64,000 nt of DNA from Thiomonas sp. FB-Cd (GTDB lineage: Bacteria > Pseudomonadota > Gammaproteobacteria > Burkholderiales > Burkholderiaceae_C), in the NCBI RefSeq assembly GCF_000733775.1, contig NZ_JPOE01000002.1:1798001-1862000 (forward strand). Direction: 5' to 3'. A model generated the notes under the pieces. The model was not told the DNA's origin, searched no databases, and saw nothing but the letters and a program-made list of their open reading frames with translations. Within the stretch, counting starts at the first letter, position 1. Every line of letters starts with the position of its first letter. The position numbers and the translations under genes were made by a program. Of this stretch, positions 24,180-31,772 are shown in pieces.

Positions 24180-25400
24180 TCACTCGCTGAGCGACGTGCG
24201 TACCAACCGCGCCGACGCATCGGCAGGAATGGCATCGGTGCGCGACAGCATGACGCGACCTGTGGTTTCCATCCAGGTTCGGATGCGCTCGGCATCAGCG
24301 AAATGGGAATATTTGCCCCAAGCGTCAAGCAGCACCACGATCACATTGCGCCCCTGAACGACCGCGTTGAGGACCAGACAGTGCCCTGCTTCATTGATGT
24401 AGCCGGTCTTTTGCAACAAGATGTCCCAGCCGCGATTGAAAACCAGATGATCGGTGTTGCGATACTGCAATTCGCGATTACCAACGTCGACCGTGCTCTT
24501 TTGGTGGGTGGAAAACTCCCGAATCAGCGGGTAGGCGTACACCGCCTTCACCAGCAGCGCCAAATCGTGCGCCGTGGACTCGTTCTGCGGCGATAGTCCT
24601 GTCGGATCGATGTACCGGGTCCGCGTCATGCCGAGCTGCTGGGCCTTGCGATTCATCGCTTGCATGAAGGCGTCGATTCCGCCCGGGTATGTTGTTCTCG
24701 CCAATGCGTGCGCCGCGCGGTTTTCCGACGACATCAGCGCCAGCTTGAGCAACTCCTCGCGACTGAGTTTCATGCCTGGGCGCAGTCGCGAACTGCTCCA
24801 CTTCAACGTATCGATATCGTCACTCGTGATCTCGATCATCTGGTCCATCGGCACATGCGCATCGAGAACCACGGCTGCCGTCATCAGCTTTGTCAGCGAC
24901 GCGATGGGACGCACGTCGCTAGCGTTCTTGCTTAACAGCACCTCGTTTGTCTTGTCGTCGATCACCAGGGCCGACCCGGAGCGAAGTGCCACCGGATCCC
25001 CGACTGCCGGGACCTCCGCATCCGCCAACCGAACCGGCCGCTCGTCCATGCCCGGTCTCTTCACAGCCTCGATTTGCCGCTTCGCACGCAGCCCGGTGGC
25101 CGCGAAATCCGCGTGGATCCGCGTTCCTCGGGCCATCCTTTTGCTCGCCACGTGCCGTGGCCGCCGAACCGGCACCGCTTTCTTTTGCAGCTTGCGTTTG
25201 GGATGCACGACATGGCGTCGGACGTGCTTTCGCACCTTGACCGCACCTGCGGATGCCTGTTCGGTCGTTGCTCCTTGCGCGCTCGCCGCCTGCGCGTCAG
25301 CTATGCCGAAGACTGCCATCGCAATGGCCAAAATCAAAGACAGCGCGCCCATCTGTGGCCGGGTGATTCGTGGATTCGGGAGCATGGTCTTCGTCGTCAA
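24180..25400 (-). CDS. pbpG: D-alanyl-D-alanine endopeptidase (PBP7/PbpG type)
   Basis: Low-molecular-mass penicillin-binding protein that cleaves D-Ala-mDAP cross-links in peptidoglycan. The motifs are SLTKLM (catalytic Ser and Lys), SSENRAAHAL (SxN) and QKTGYINEAG (KTG). The 406 aa are about 90 longer than E. coli PBP7; the extra part is an unusual Lys/Arg/His/Val-rich linker after the signal segment (signal about 17-39, basic region about 50-95). The true start could be the internal ATG before GALSLILAIAMAVFG. A tRNA-Val gene lies upstream. Confidence 0.9.
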   Translation of the reverse strand: MTTKTMLPNPRITRPQMGALSLILAIAMAVFGIADAQAASAQGATTEQASAGAVKVRKHVRRHVVHPKRKLQKKAVPVRRPRHVASKRMARGTRIHADFAATGLRAKRQIEAVKRPGMDERPVRLADAEVPAVGDPVALRSGSALVIDDKTNEVLLSKNASDVRPIASLTKLMTAAVVLDAHVPMDQMIEITSDDIDTLKWSSSRLRPGMKLSREELLKLALMSSENRAAHALARTTYPGGIDAFMQAMNRKAQQLGMTRTRYIDPTGLSPQNESTAHDLALLVKAVYAYPLIREFSTHQKSTVDVGNRELQYRNTDHLVFNRGWDILLQKTGYINEAGHCLVLNAVVQGRNVIVVLLDAWGKYSHFADAERIRTWMETTGRVMLSRTDAIPADASARLVRTSLSE

Positions 25401-25520
25401 ATCGTATGCCGAAGCCTAACAAGTCATCGAAAAATGCGCAAGATCAATCGGTTGCCATATCCAATTGAAGTGAATTCCCCGTTCGCATCCAGCGGCAGCA
25501 CGCACGAATCTTACGCGCAT

Positions 25521-25548
25521 AAAAACGGCCACGATCTGTGGTGGCCGT
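25521..25548 (-). terminator. Rho-independent terminator after tRNA-Val
   Basis: On the minus strand an 8-bp perfect stem ACGGCCAC / GTGGCCGT with an 8-nt loop is followed directly by five T residues. It lies 8 bp after the CCA end of the tRNA gene, so it ends the tRNA transcript before pbpG. Confidence 0.85.
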
Positions 25549-25555
25549 CGATTTT

Positions 25556-25630
25556 TGGTGGGTGGTACAGGGATCGAACCTGTGGCCCCTGCCGTGTGAA
25601 GGCAGTGCTCTACCGCTGAGCTAACCACCC
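25556..25630 (-). tRNA. tRNA-Val (anticodon CAC)
   Basis: 75 nt including an encoded CCA. The acceptor stem GGGTGGT pairs with ACCACCC, the D arm is GCTC...GAGC, and the anticodon stem CTGCC/GGCAG holds the loop TTCACAC with anticodon CAC. The T arm ACAGG-TTCGATC-CCTGT is perfect. The discriminator is A. It reads GUG codons. A strong terminator follows it. Confidence 0.97.
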
Positions 25631-25673
25631 AAACCCCAAATTATGCCATACCGACACGCTCGGCCTGAAATTC

Positions 25674-26372
25674 TCAGCCTGGCTTCCATACGGATCCCTT
25701 CGCTGACGCCTTCTCAAGGGCTTGGAGGATGCCTTCATGGGCTTGCACCTCGGCTGCGTCGGCAAAAATCAGCGGCAGCTCGATGCCTCGAAGATCCACC
25801 GGCTCGGCGCTCGTGTCCTCCTGCGGGCCATCGAGTTCGATGACCAGACTGTCCTGGCCGCGCGTGAGCCAGACATAGACTTCAGCCAAAAGCTCCGCAT
25901 CAAGCAACGCACCATGCAAGGTGCGCCTTGTATTGTCCACCCCGAAACGCTTGCACAGGGCATCCAGACTGTTGAATTTGCCCGGAAACTGCTCGCGTGC
26001 GATCGTCAGGGAATCGGTGATGCTGGCGCACTGCTGGCTGAACGGCGGCAAACCCAAACGCTCGAGTTCGGCGTCCAGGAAGGCCACGTCGAAGGCAGCG
26101 TTGTGGATGATCACCTCGGCATCGCGCACAAAGTCCAGCAGATCCCCGACGATCTGCCCAAACAGTGGCTTGTCCGACAGGAACTCGTCCGTCAGGCCAT
26201 GCACACGCAGCGCGTCGGGGTGGCTTGAGCGCTGCGGATTGACATAGCGCTGGAAGTGCGAGCCGGACGGCCTTCGCTTGAGCAGTTCCACCGCAGCCAC
26301 TTCGATGATGCGGTCACCAGCAGCCGGATTCAGTCCCGTGGTTTCGGTATCGAGGATGATCTGTCGTGTCAT
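25674..26372 (-). CDS. dnaQ: DNA polymerase III epsilon subunit (proofreading exonuclease)
   Basis: 3'-5' exonuclease of the replicative polymerase core. The Exo motifs are ILDTETTGLNP (Exo I), IIHNAAFDVAFLD (Exo II) and HGALLDAELLAEVY (Exo III, DEDDh type). At 232 aa it is near the E. coli length (243); the C-terminal stretch after about residue 185 would bind the alpha subunit. It is next to rnhA on the same strand, as in many Beta- and Gammaproteobacteria. Confidence 0.94.
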   Translation of the reverse strand: MTRQIILDTETTGLNPAAGDRIIEVAAVELLKRRPSGSHFQRYVNPQRSSHPDALRVHGLTDEFLSDKPLFGQIVGDLLDFVRDAEVIIHNAAFDVAFLDAELERLGLPPFSQQCASITDSLTIAREQFPGKFNSLDALCKRFGVDNTRRTLHGALLDAELLAEVYVWLTRGQDSLVIELDGPQEDTSAEPVDLRGIELPLIFADAAEVQAHEGILQALEKASAKGSVWKPG

Positions 26373-26412
26373 GGGAATGGAATTGGAAAGCGAAAGAGTG
26401 AGGCGGGCGATC

Positions 26413-26871
26413 TCAGGCCGTGTTCAGCACACTATCCACGCCGCGATTGGCCAATGCGTCCGCGGCCTCATTGCCCGCATCTCCGGTGTGGCCACGAACC
26501 CACACCCATTCCACATGGTGCGGCGCAAGTGCCCGCTCGAGGCGCTGCCAGAGATCAACATTCTTGACCGGTTTGCGATCGGCGGTCTTCCAGCCCCGCG
26601 CCTTCCAAGCAGGCAACCACTCCGTGATTCCCTTGAGCACGTATTGCGAATCGGTGAAGAGCTGCACCTGGCAAGACTTGCGCAACGATTCCAAAGCCAT
26701 GATGGCGGCCATGAGCTCCATGCGGTTATTGGTGGTCTGGGCCTCGCCGCCGAACAGCTCCTTGCGGACGTGGCCTGCCCGAAGCAGCACCCCCCAGCCT
26801 CCGGGACCCGGATTGCCCTTGCATGCGCCGTCCGTGTAGGCATGCACGTGTGTTGTCGTCTGTGTGTTCAT
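26413..26871 (-). CDS. rnhA: Ribonuclease HI
   Basis: Degrades RNA in RNA-DNA hybrids. The 152 aa are the classic length, with the catalytic DEDD residues in [16 protein letters not shown] (Asp), [10 protein letters not shown] (Glu), FTDSQYV (Asp) and GNEAADALA (Asp). The basic handle [20 protein letters not shown] is present. It sits 9 bp downstream of the methyltransferase gene and upstream of dnaQ in one minus-strand run. Confidence 0.96.
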   Translation of the reverse strand: MNTQTTTHVHAYTDGACKGNPGPGGWGVLLRAGHVRKELFGGEAQTTNNRMELMAAIMALESLRKSCQVQLFTDSQYVLKGITEWLPAWKARGWKTADRKPVKNVDLWQRLERALAPHHVEWVWVRGHTGDAGNEAADALANRGVDSVLNTA

Positions 26872-26880
26872 TGTCCAGGG

Positions 26881-27807
26881 TTAGCGATTGGCGCTTCGGG
26901 AAACGTTACGGCCGTGGGCCACGGGGCGCGCGACGGAGGACTTGGCTGCCTTTTGCTGCCAAGCCTTGCCAACCAGGCGCATGGAGCGCACACGCTTGGT
27001 CGCCACAAGGACGTACGCCGCACCCAGCATGGGCCACCAGCGGTCGCCTGCCTTGTCCATGAAGCGCCAGCGATCCAGCCACGACTGACTGCAGGCGGCT
27101 GGTCGGTAGCAGCCGTAGCGACCTGCAGTGACCTCGAAACTGAGCAGGCGCAACCAGTCTCGCACACGACGAGGCGAAATGAGCTCGCCGCGCTGCGGCA
27201 AATAGAGTGGTCCGCCCAGACGGCCAATGGCCTGGCGCGCGCCCCACAGACTCAGGGCATTGAAGCCCGTGATGACCACCTGACCTCCGGCCACCAGCAC
27301 ACGGTCCACTTCGCGTAGGCAGGCGTGCGGATCGGATGCCGACTCCAGCGCATGCGGCAGCACCACCAGATCAAGGCTTTGGGTTGCGAAAGGCAGGTCG
27401 GTGAAGTCGCAAACCACGGCGTGGGATTGAATGCCCGATGCGGATGGGGGCGCCTTTGCGGCCGCGCATGGGGGAGCGCCGTCGCTTGCGCCGTCGGTCA
27501 TGAGGATCTGGGGATCCGTGTAGATGGGCGAAAACTCGGGTGGCGCAAAACTCTGGCAAAGCAGCCGCCTGGCAGGCCCGGGGCCCTCGTCGACGGGCGC
27601 GCCTTGGGCCAACCAGCGGTGCGGCATGCGGTTATGCCGCAGAGCCAGCAGTGGTGCAAGCCCCAGTTGCAGCGCATGAAAGCCAAAAACGTCGGCCACG
27701 ATGTGGTCCAGCTGCGCCTGCTCCCAGCCCAGCACATAGCCCCCGCTCGGGGTTTGCAACCACCGGTCGAGACTTATACTCGCGCTGACTTCGGGGCTCA
27801 CATGCAT
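26881..27807 (-). CDS. SAM-dependent methyltransferase
   Basis: 308 aa with a class I methyltransferase fold of the type found beside rnhA and gloB in many Proteobacteria. DFTDLPFATQSLDLVVLPHALE is the motif that follows the SAM site, and EVDRVLVAGGQVVITGFNALSLWG is the post-SAM block. The nucleotide-binding glycine loop is weak, so the substrate is unknown. The ATG at 27807 directly abuts the divergent gloB ATG; an upstream extension would lie inside gloB. A GTG two codons in is also possible. The C-terminus is basic. Confidence 0.82.
   Translation of the reverse strand: MHVSPEVSASISLDRWLQTPSGGYVLGWEQAQLDHIVADVFGFHALQLGLAPLLALRHNRMPHRWLAQGAPVDEGPGPARRLLCQSFAPPEFSPIYTDPQILMTDGASDGAPPCAAAKAPPSASGIQSHAVVCDFTDLPFATQSLDLVVLPHALESASDPHACLREVDRVLVAGGQVVITGFNALSLWGARQAIGRLGGPLYLPQRGELISPRRVRDWLRLLSFEVTAGRYGCYRPAACSQSWLDRWRFMDKAGDRWWPMLGAAYVLVATKRVRSMRLVGKAWQQKAAKSSVARPVAHGRNVSRSANR
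27753..27780 (+). promoter_or_regulatory. Putative gloB promoter inside the divergent gene
   Basis: TTTGCA or TTGCAA (-35) and TATACT (-10) spaced by 15-16 bp, 21 bp before the gloB ATG. It lies within the first codons of the divergent methyltransferase gene, because the two start codons touch. Confidence 0.45.
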
Positions 27808-28578
27808 ATCGTCGCGCTGCACGCCTTTCGGGATAACTACATATGGATGATCCACGACACGCGTCACGCGCTGGTGGTGGATCCGGGGGACGCCGGCCCG
27901 GTGCTGACGGCGTGCAAAGCGCAGGGGCTGGCGATCGCGGGCATTCTAGTCACCCACCACCACGCGGACCACACCGGGGGCATCCACGACCTGCTGAGGC
28001 ACGCCCAAGTGCCGGTATGGGGGCCCGCAACCGAAGACATACCCGGCATGTCGCAGCCCTTGCGTGACGGCGACCACGTTGCCCCGCGCGGCATCGATCT
28101 GGGATTCGACGTCATTCATGTTCCGGGCCACACGCTCGGTCATATCGCCTTCTACGCTGACGGAGGCTTCGGCAATCGCTTTGTGTTCTGCGGAGACACC
28201 TTGTTTTCGGCGGGTTGCGGGCGCTTGTTCGAAGGCACGCCCGAACAAATGTTGCATTCGCTTGACCGCCTCGCCGCCTTGCCCCGGGACACGCGCGTGT
28301 TCTGCACACATGAATACACGCTGAGCAACTTACAATTCGCGCAGTTCGTCGAGCCAGGCAACCAAGCGATCCAGACGTACAGGCAATGGTGTGAAGGCAA
28401 GCGTGCCGAAGGTCTGCCCACACTGCCCAGCACCCTGGAACAGGAATTGCGTGTCAATCCGTTCCTGCGCGTGGACGAAATCGACGTGCTTGTGCGCCTC
28501 ACCGAACACACCGGGCGCGAACCGACCAGCCGAGCTGATGCATTTGCGCTTTTGCGGCAGTGGAAAGACGATTTCTAA
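27802..28578 (+). CDS. gloB: Hydroxyacylglutathione hydrolase (glyoxalase II)
   Basis: Splits S-lactoylglutathione to lactate and glutathione in methylglyoxal detoxification. The metallo-beta-lactamase motif THHHADHTGG supplies ligands of the two metal ions, followed by HVPGHTLGHIAFY and CGDTLFSAGCGRLFEG; CTHEYTLSNLQFA near the middle is typical. The 258 aa match the family. It is followed 16 bp later by mltD. Confidence 0.95.
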   Translation: MHIVALHAFRDNYIWMIHDTRHALVVDPGDAGPVLTACKAQGLAIAGILVTHHHADHTGGIHDLLRHAQVPVWGPATEDIPGMSQPLRDGDHVAPRGIDLGFDVIHVPGHTLGHIAFYADGGFGNRFVFCGDTLFSAGCGRLFEGTPEQMLHSLDRLAALPRDTRVFCTHEYTLSNLQFAQFVEPGNQAIQTYRQWCEGKRAEGLPTLPSTLEQELRVNPFLRVDEIDVLVRLTEHTGREPTSRADAFALLRQWKDDF

Positions 28579-28594
28579 GACTGAGGATGACGGG

Positions 28595-30217
28595 ATGCAC
28601 CGATTGCGACGACTGAAATTCTGGGCCCTGGCTGCCGTGGTTGTGATGGCAGCCGGTTGCGCCGCCGTCCCACCATCATCCCCCACCTCGGCATCTTCTT
28701 CATTCCCTTCAGACACGGCAGCCAATGCGCGCGACGCCACGGCGAACGGACAAACTGCAGTGGCGGCGCCACCGGATGCTGCGCAAGTCGCGCGCGACGA
28801 TGCGATGGAAATGCGGGCGGCCGAGGACGCCGCCGACCACTCCGATGTGCCCTACAGCAATATTTGGCAGCGCATCCGGGCAGGCTTTGCCATCCCGAAC
28901 ATGGACGGCCCGGCCATGGTGCCCTATGTCCAGCAGGCGGTGCAGTGGTACAGCACCAAGCCTGAGTACATCGCGCGCATGACCGAGCGTTCACGCAAGT
29001 ACCTCTACTACATCCTTGAGGAAGTCCAGCGTCGCAACCTGCCCACCGAACTGGCCCTGCTTCCATTCGTCGAAAGCGCCTTCAATCCCGATGCGATGTC
29101 CTCAGCACGCGCCTCGGGAATGTGGCAGTTCATTCCATCCACAGGCAAGCATTTCAACCTGAAGCAGAACATGTTCCAGGATGACCGGCGCGACGTGATG
29201 GCGTCGACAAAGGCCGCCCTTGATTACCTCACCAAACTGCATGACATGTTTGGCAACTGGCAGCTGGCCCTGGCTGCCTACAACTGGGGCGAAGGTGGCG
29301 TGCAACGCGCGATCGCCGCCAATCAAGCCAAGGGTCTTCCGATCAGCTACGGCGCTTTGAATATGCCAGCTGAGACCCGCAATTACTACCCCAAGCTACA
29401 GGCGGTGAAGGACATCATCGCTGATCCGTCCAAGTACGGCATCGCGCTACCCGACGTCCCCGATCACCCCTACTTCAAGCCGGTCACCATCACGCAGGAT
29501 ATTGATGTGGCCTTGGCTGCCAAGCTTGCCGGCATCACGATCAAGGAATTCAGGTCGCTGAATCCCGCGTTCAACAAGCCCGTCATTCTGGCAGCCACCA
29601 AGCCCAAGATCCTGCTCCCCTACGACAACGCAACCGCCTTTGAGCAGTCTGTGGCGACCTACCAGGGGCCACTGTCCACATGGACAACCTATGTGGTGCA
29701 CGCCACATCCAGCCCCCTACAACTTGCACGCAACCTGCACTTGACCGAGGCCGTCCTGCGCGATGTGAACAACATCCCCGTGCGTACGCTCGTGAAAGCC
29801 GGCTCCACGCTTCTCGTTCCGAAGCCACCCCAGGACGATCAGAACGTGACCAAGCACGCTGTCGAAAATGCGGTGCTGGCTCTTGCACCGGACGTCCCGC
29901 AGGGCCGCCTGCAGCGCCTGATCGCAGGCCGATACGACACGCCCTTCACCGTGGCACACCGCTATGGGCTGAGTCCGGCCGAGGTCGCCGGCTGGAACCA
30001 CATCGCCGAGCGAGGGCGCTTCCGCCCCCACTCGGTCATCGTCGTCTATTCACGCCGCCCCGTGTTCAGGCAGCATGAAGATCTCATCGCAAAACGTGAT
30101 CGCAAACGCACCGTGCGTATTGCGGACCGGCGCCAATTTGCGCATGCCTACAAGCATTCACTACGCTACACGATGCACCCATCGTATCGGCGCGGCGTGC
30201 GGGTGGCGCAACGCTGA
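28595..30217 (+). CDS. mltD: Membrane-bound lytic murein transglycosylase D
   Basis: Lipoprotein that cleaves the glycan strand of peptidoglycan to a 1,6-anhydro product. The 540 aa start with a signal and lipobox ending VMAAGC. The SLT domain holds ALLPFVESAFNPDAMS with the catalytic Glu, ASGMWQFIPSTG and LALAAYNWGEGGVQRAI. The second half carries LysM-like modules (about 400-450 and 475-520), the last weakly conserved. The ATG at 28595 follows a GAGGA-like Shine-Dalgarno; the longer open frame runs back into gloB. Confidence 0.93.
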   Translation: MHRLRRLKFWALAAVVVMAAGCAAVPPSSPTSASSSFPSDTAANARDATANGQTAVAAPPDAAQVARDDAMEMRAAEDAADHSDVPYSNIWQRIRAGFAIPNMDGPAMVPYVQQAVQWYSTKPEYIARMTERSRKYLYYILEEVQRRNLPTELALLPFVESAFNPDAMSSARASGMWQFIPSTGKHFNLKQNMFQDDRRDVMASTKAALDYLTKLHDMFGNWQLALAAYNWGEGGVQRAIAANQAKGLPISYGALNMPAETRNYYPKLQAVKDIIADPSKYGIALPDVPDHPYFKPVTITQDIDVALAAKLAGITIKEFRSLNPAFNKPVILAATKPKILLPYDNATAFEQSVATYQGPLSTWTTYVVHATSSPLQLARNLHLTEAVLRDVNNIPVRTLVKAGSTLLVPKPPQDDQNVTKHAVENAVLALAPDVPQGRLQRLIAGRYDTPFTVAHRYGLSPAEVAGWNHIAERGRFRPHSVIVVYSRRPVFRQHEDLIAKRDRKRTVRIADRRQFAHAYKHSLRYTMHPSYRRGVRVAQR

Positions 30218-30232
30218 AGTGCGCACCTAACG

Positions 30233-30268
30233 GGCCCGGTCTGGCCGGGCCGCGAGCGGCCGGCTCGC
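30233..30268 (+). terminator. Two tandem GC hairpins after mltD
   Basis: GGCCCGG/CCGGGCC with a 5-nt loop (30233-30251) and GCGAGC/GCTCGC with a 5-nt loop (30252-30268), only 16 bp after the mltD stop. There is no T-tract, so termination is plausible but unproven. Confidence 0.38.
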
Positions 30269-31177
30269 ATACCGGTCCAGTCGTCTAGGCAGGCCTTCTG
30301 CCCCGGGGGCCTGTCATCAGATCCGCCGCCCCCAGAGAGGTCCCACGCCAAGAGCTGCGGGCGGCAGTTGGCTCATCGTCGAGCAGGCCCCTGCATTTCC
30401 CGGCAACGAGCCCGAAATTGACGAGCCTCGACGCCTCGTCAGCGCCGAGTCGAGATGGTTTGCCATGCGGCCGCGCCGAGAACTTGCCTCCCGGACGCCG
30501 CGCTGATGATCCAAACCCGTGAGGGCGGGACAATCGCGCATAGCTCGGCAAACGTTTCCTTAACCGTGGCGAACGTGATGTAGGTCAAGAAAGTTCCTCC
30601 CGTCGCGTAGCACCATGTCCCAATCACGATGCAGTTTCAAGTGGACACAGTCAATGGGCACCAGCATGCAGACATGGGCGCCATGGAATCGGCAACGGGA
30701 TTCCGCGCTGGGCATGGCTTCGGACCCGCTCAACAGATCCAGGCGCCCGCCCCGATTCAAGACGCGATGTCTCGGCGAACCCTGCCGCAGGGCAACCGAT
30801 GCGATGCATACCGTGCTGCCTCAGGCCTCGCCGCGGATGCCGCCATTGTGCGAAGGCGATGGAAGGCGGACGGGGCCAGCATTGCGCGTGCGTCGCTCCT
30901 ATCGGGACGGGGCGGCGCTCGAGCCTCGGCTTCACGATTCAGGCCTTCGAGGCCATGCGTGCGACGCAAAGGCAGCCACCCGAAACGATCCGCAACGCGC
31001 ACTGGAGTTCCTCGAATACCTGGGTTCTCGGCATCCCCAAAAAAGAGCGGCCGGCGCGTCGTCCGCAACCCAGAACAAAACCGGGCGGGGACAACACTCG
31101 TGCCAACTGCACCTGTCCAATGAGCATCGTCCCGTCCAACCCAAGCTTTTCCACGTGCAACGAGCAAGGAGAACGCC
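30269..31177. other. Gene-poor stretch of about 0.9 kb
   Basis: No frame here looks like a gene. The longest (a plus-strand frame from 30615, and minus-strand frames near 30285-30627) have atypical composition, no membrane segments and no motif I recognise. Base composition remains high GC. The many short frames on both strands suggest decayed coding sequence. A purine-rich AGCAAGGAGAA just before 31178 is the Shine-Dalgarno of the next gene. Confidence 0.6.
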
Positions 31178-31687
31178 ATGCGTCGTCTATATTTTTTAAT
31201 TCCCGATGTTCCCACCGCCAAGAAAATCGTCGACGATCTTCTGCTGGCACGCGTTCTCGAGCGACATATCCACGTCATTGCGCGCGAGGATACGCCGTTA
31301 GGTGAGCTTCCTGAAGCCGGGCTGGCGCAACGAACGGACCTCATCCCCGCCATCGAGCGGGGACTTAGCTACGGAGGCGCCACCGGCATGCTGGCGGGGC
31401 TTTTGGTGATTGCCATCCCCGGCGCCGCCGTCGTCTCGGCCGGAGCGCTCGTGGTCGCCCTGGCATTTGCGGGAAGCGCAATGGGCGCGTGGCTCAGCAG
31501 CATGGTCGGCATGAGCATCGATAGCCCGCGCTTGAAGCCCTTTGAGCAAGCCATCCAGGCGGGCCAGTTGCTGATGATGGTCGACGTGGACGCCGAGCGC
31601 GTCGATGAGACGGTGGCACTGATCCACGGCCACCATCCTGAAGCAAAACCCGAAGGCGTCGAAGCGGATATCCCGGCGTTTCCCTGA
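31178..31687 (+). CDS. Small membrane protein, DUF1269-like
   Basis: 169 aa. An N-terminal alpha/beta segment (MRRLYFLIPDVPTAKKIVDD) is followed by a glycine- and alanine-rich hydrophobic block (about residues 68-112) that could form two membrane helices, then a soluble C-terminal segment ending in LMMVDVDAERVDETVALI. The layout (soluble - Gly zipper - soluble) resembles proteins annotated DUF1269 in Betaproteobacteria; function is unknown. It is isolated, with a strong AAGGAGAA ribosome site. Confidence 0.75.
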   Translation: MRRLYFLIPDVPTAKKIVDDLLLARVLERHIHVIAREDTPLGELPEAGLAQRTDLIPAIERGLSYGGATGMLAGLLVIAIPGAAVVSAGALVVALAFAGSAMGAWLSSMVGMSIDSPRLKPFEQAIQAGQLLMMVDVDAERVDETVALIHGHHPEAKPEGVEADIPAFP

Positions 31688-31772
31688 TCGCATGCCGAGG
31701 GACTCGTGCGCTGGCCAAACGGCTGCAGCGATCGGTCGGGCCATCCCGTGCATTCCAGCGCCCGCGCCACCG

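Noticed and set aside
30615..31199. 194-codon plus-strand frame as a possible gene in the empty region
   Set aside because: It has several Arg/Pro-rich stretches, no ribosome-binding site of note, and overlaps the Shine-Dalgarno and start of the next gene.
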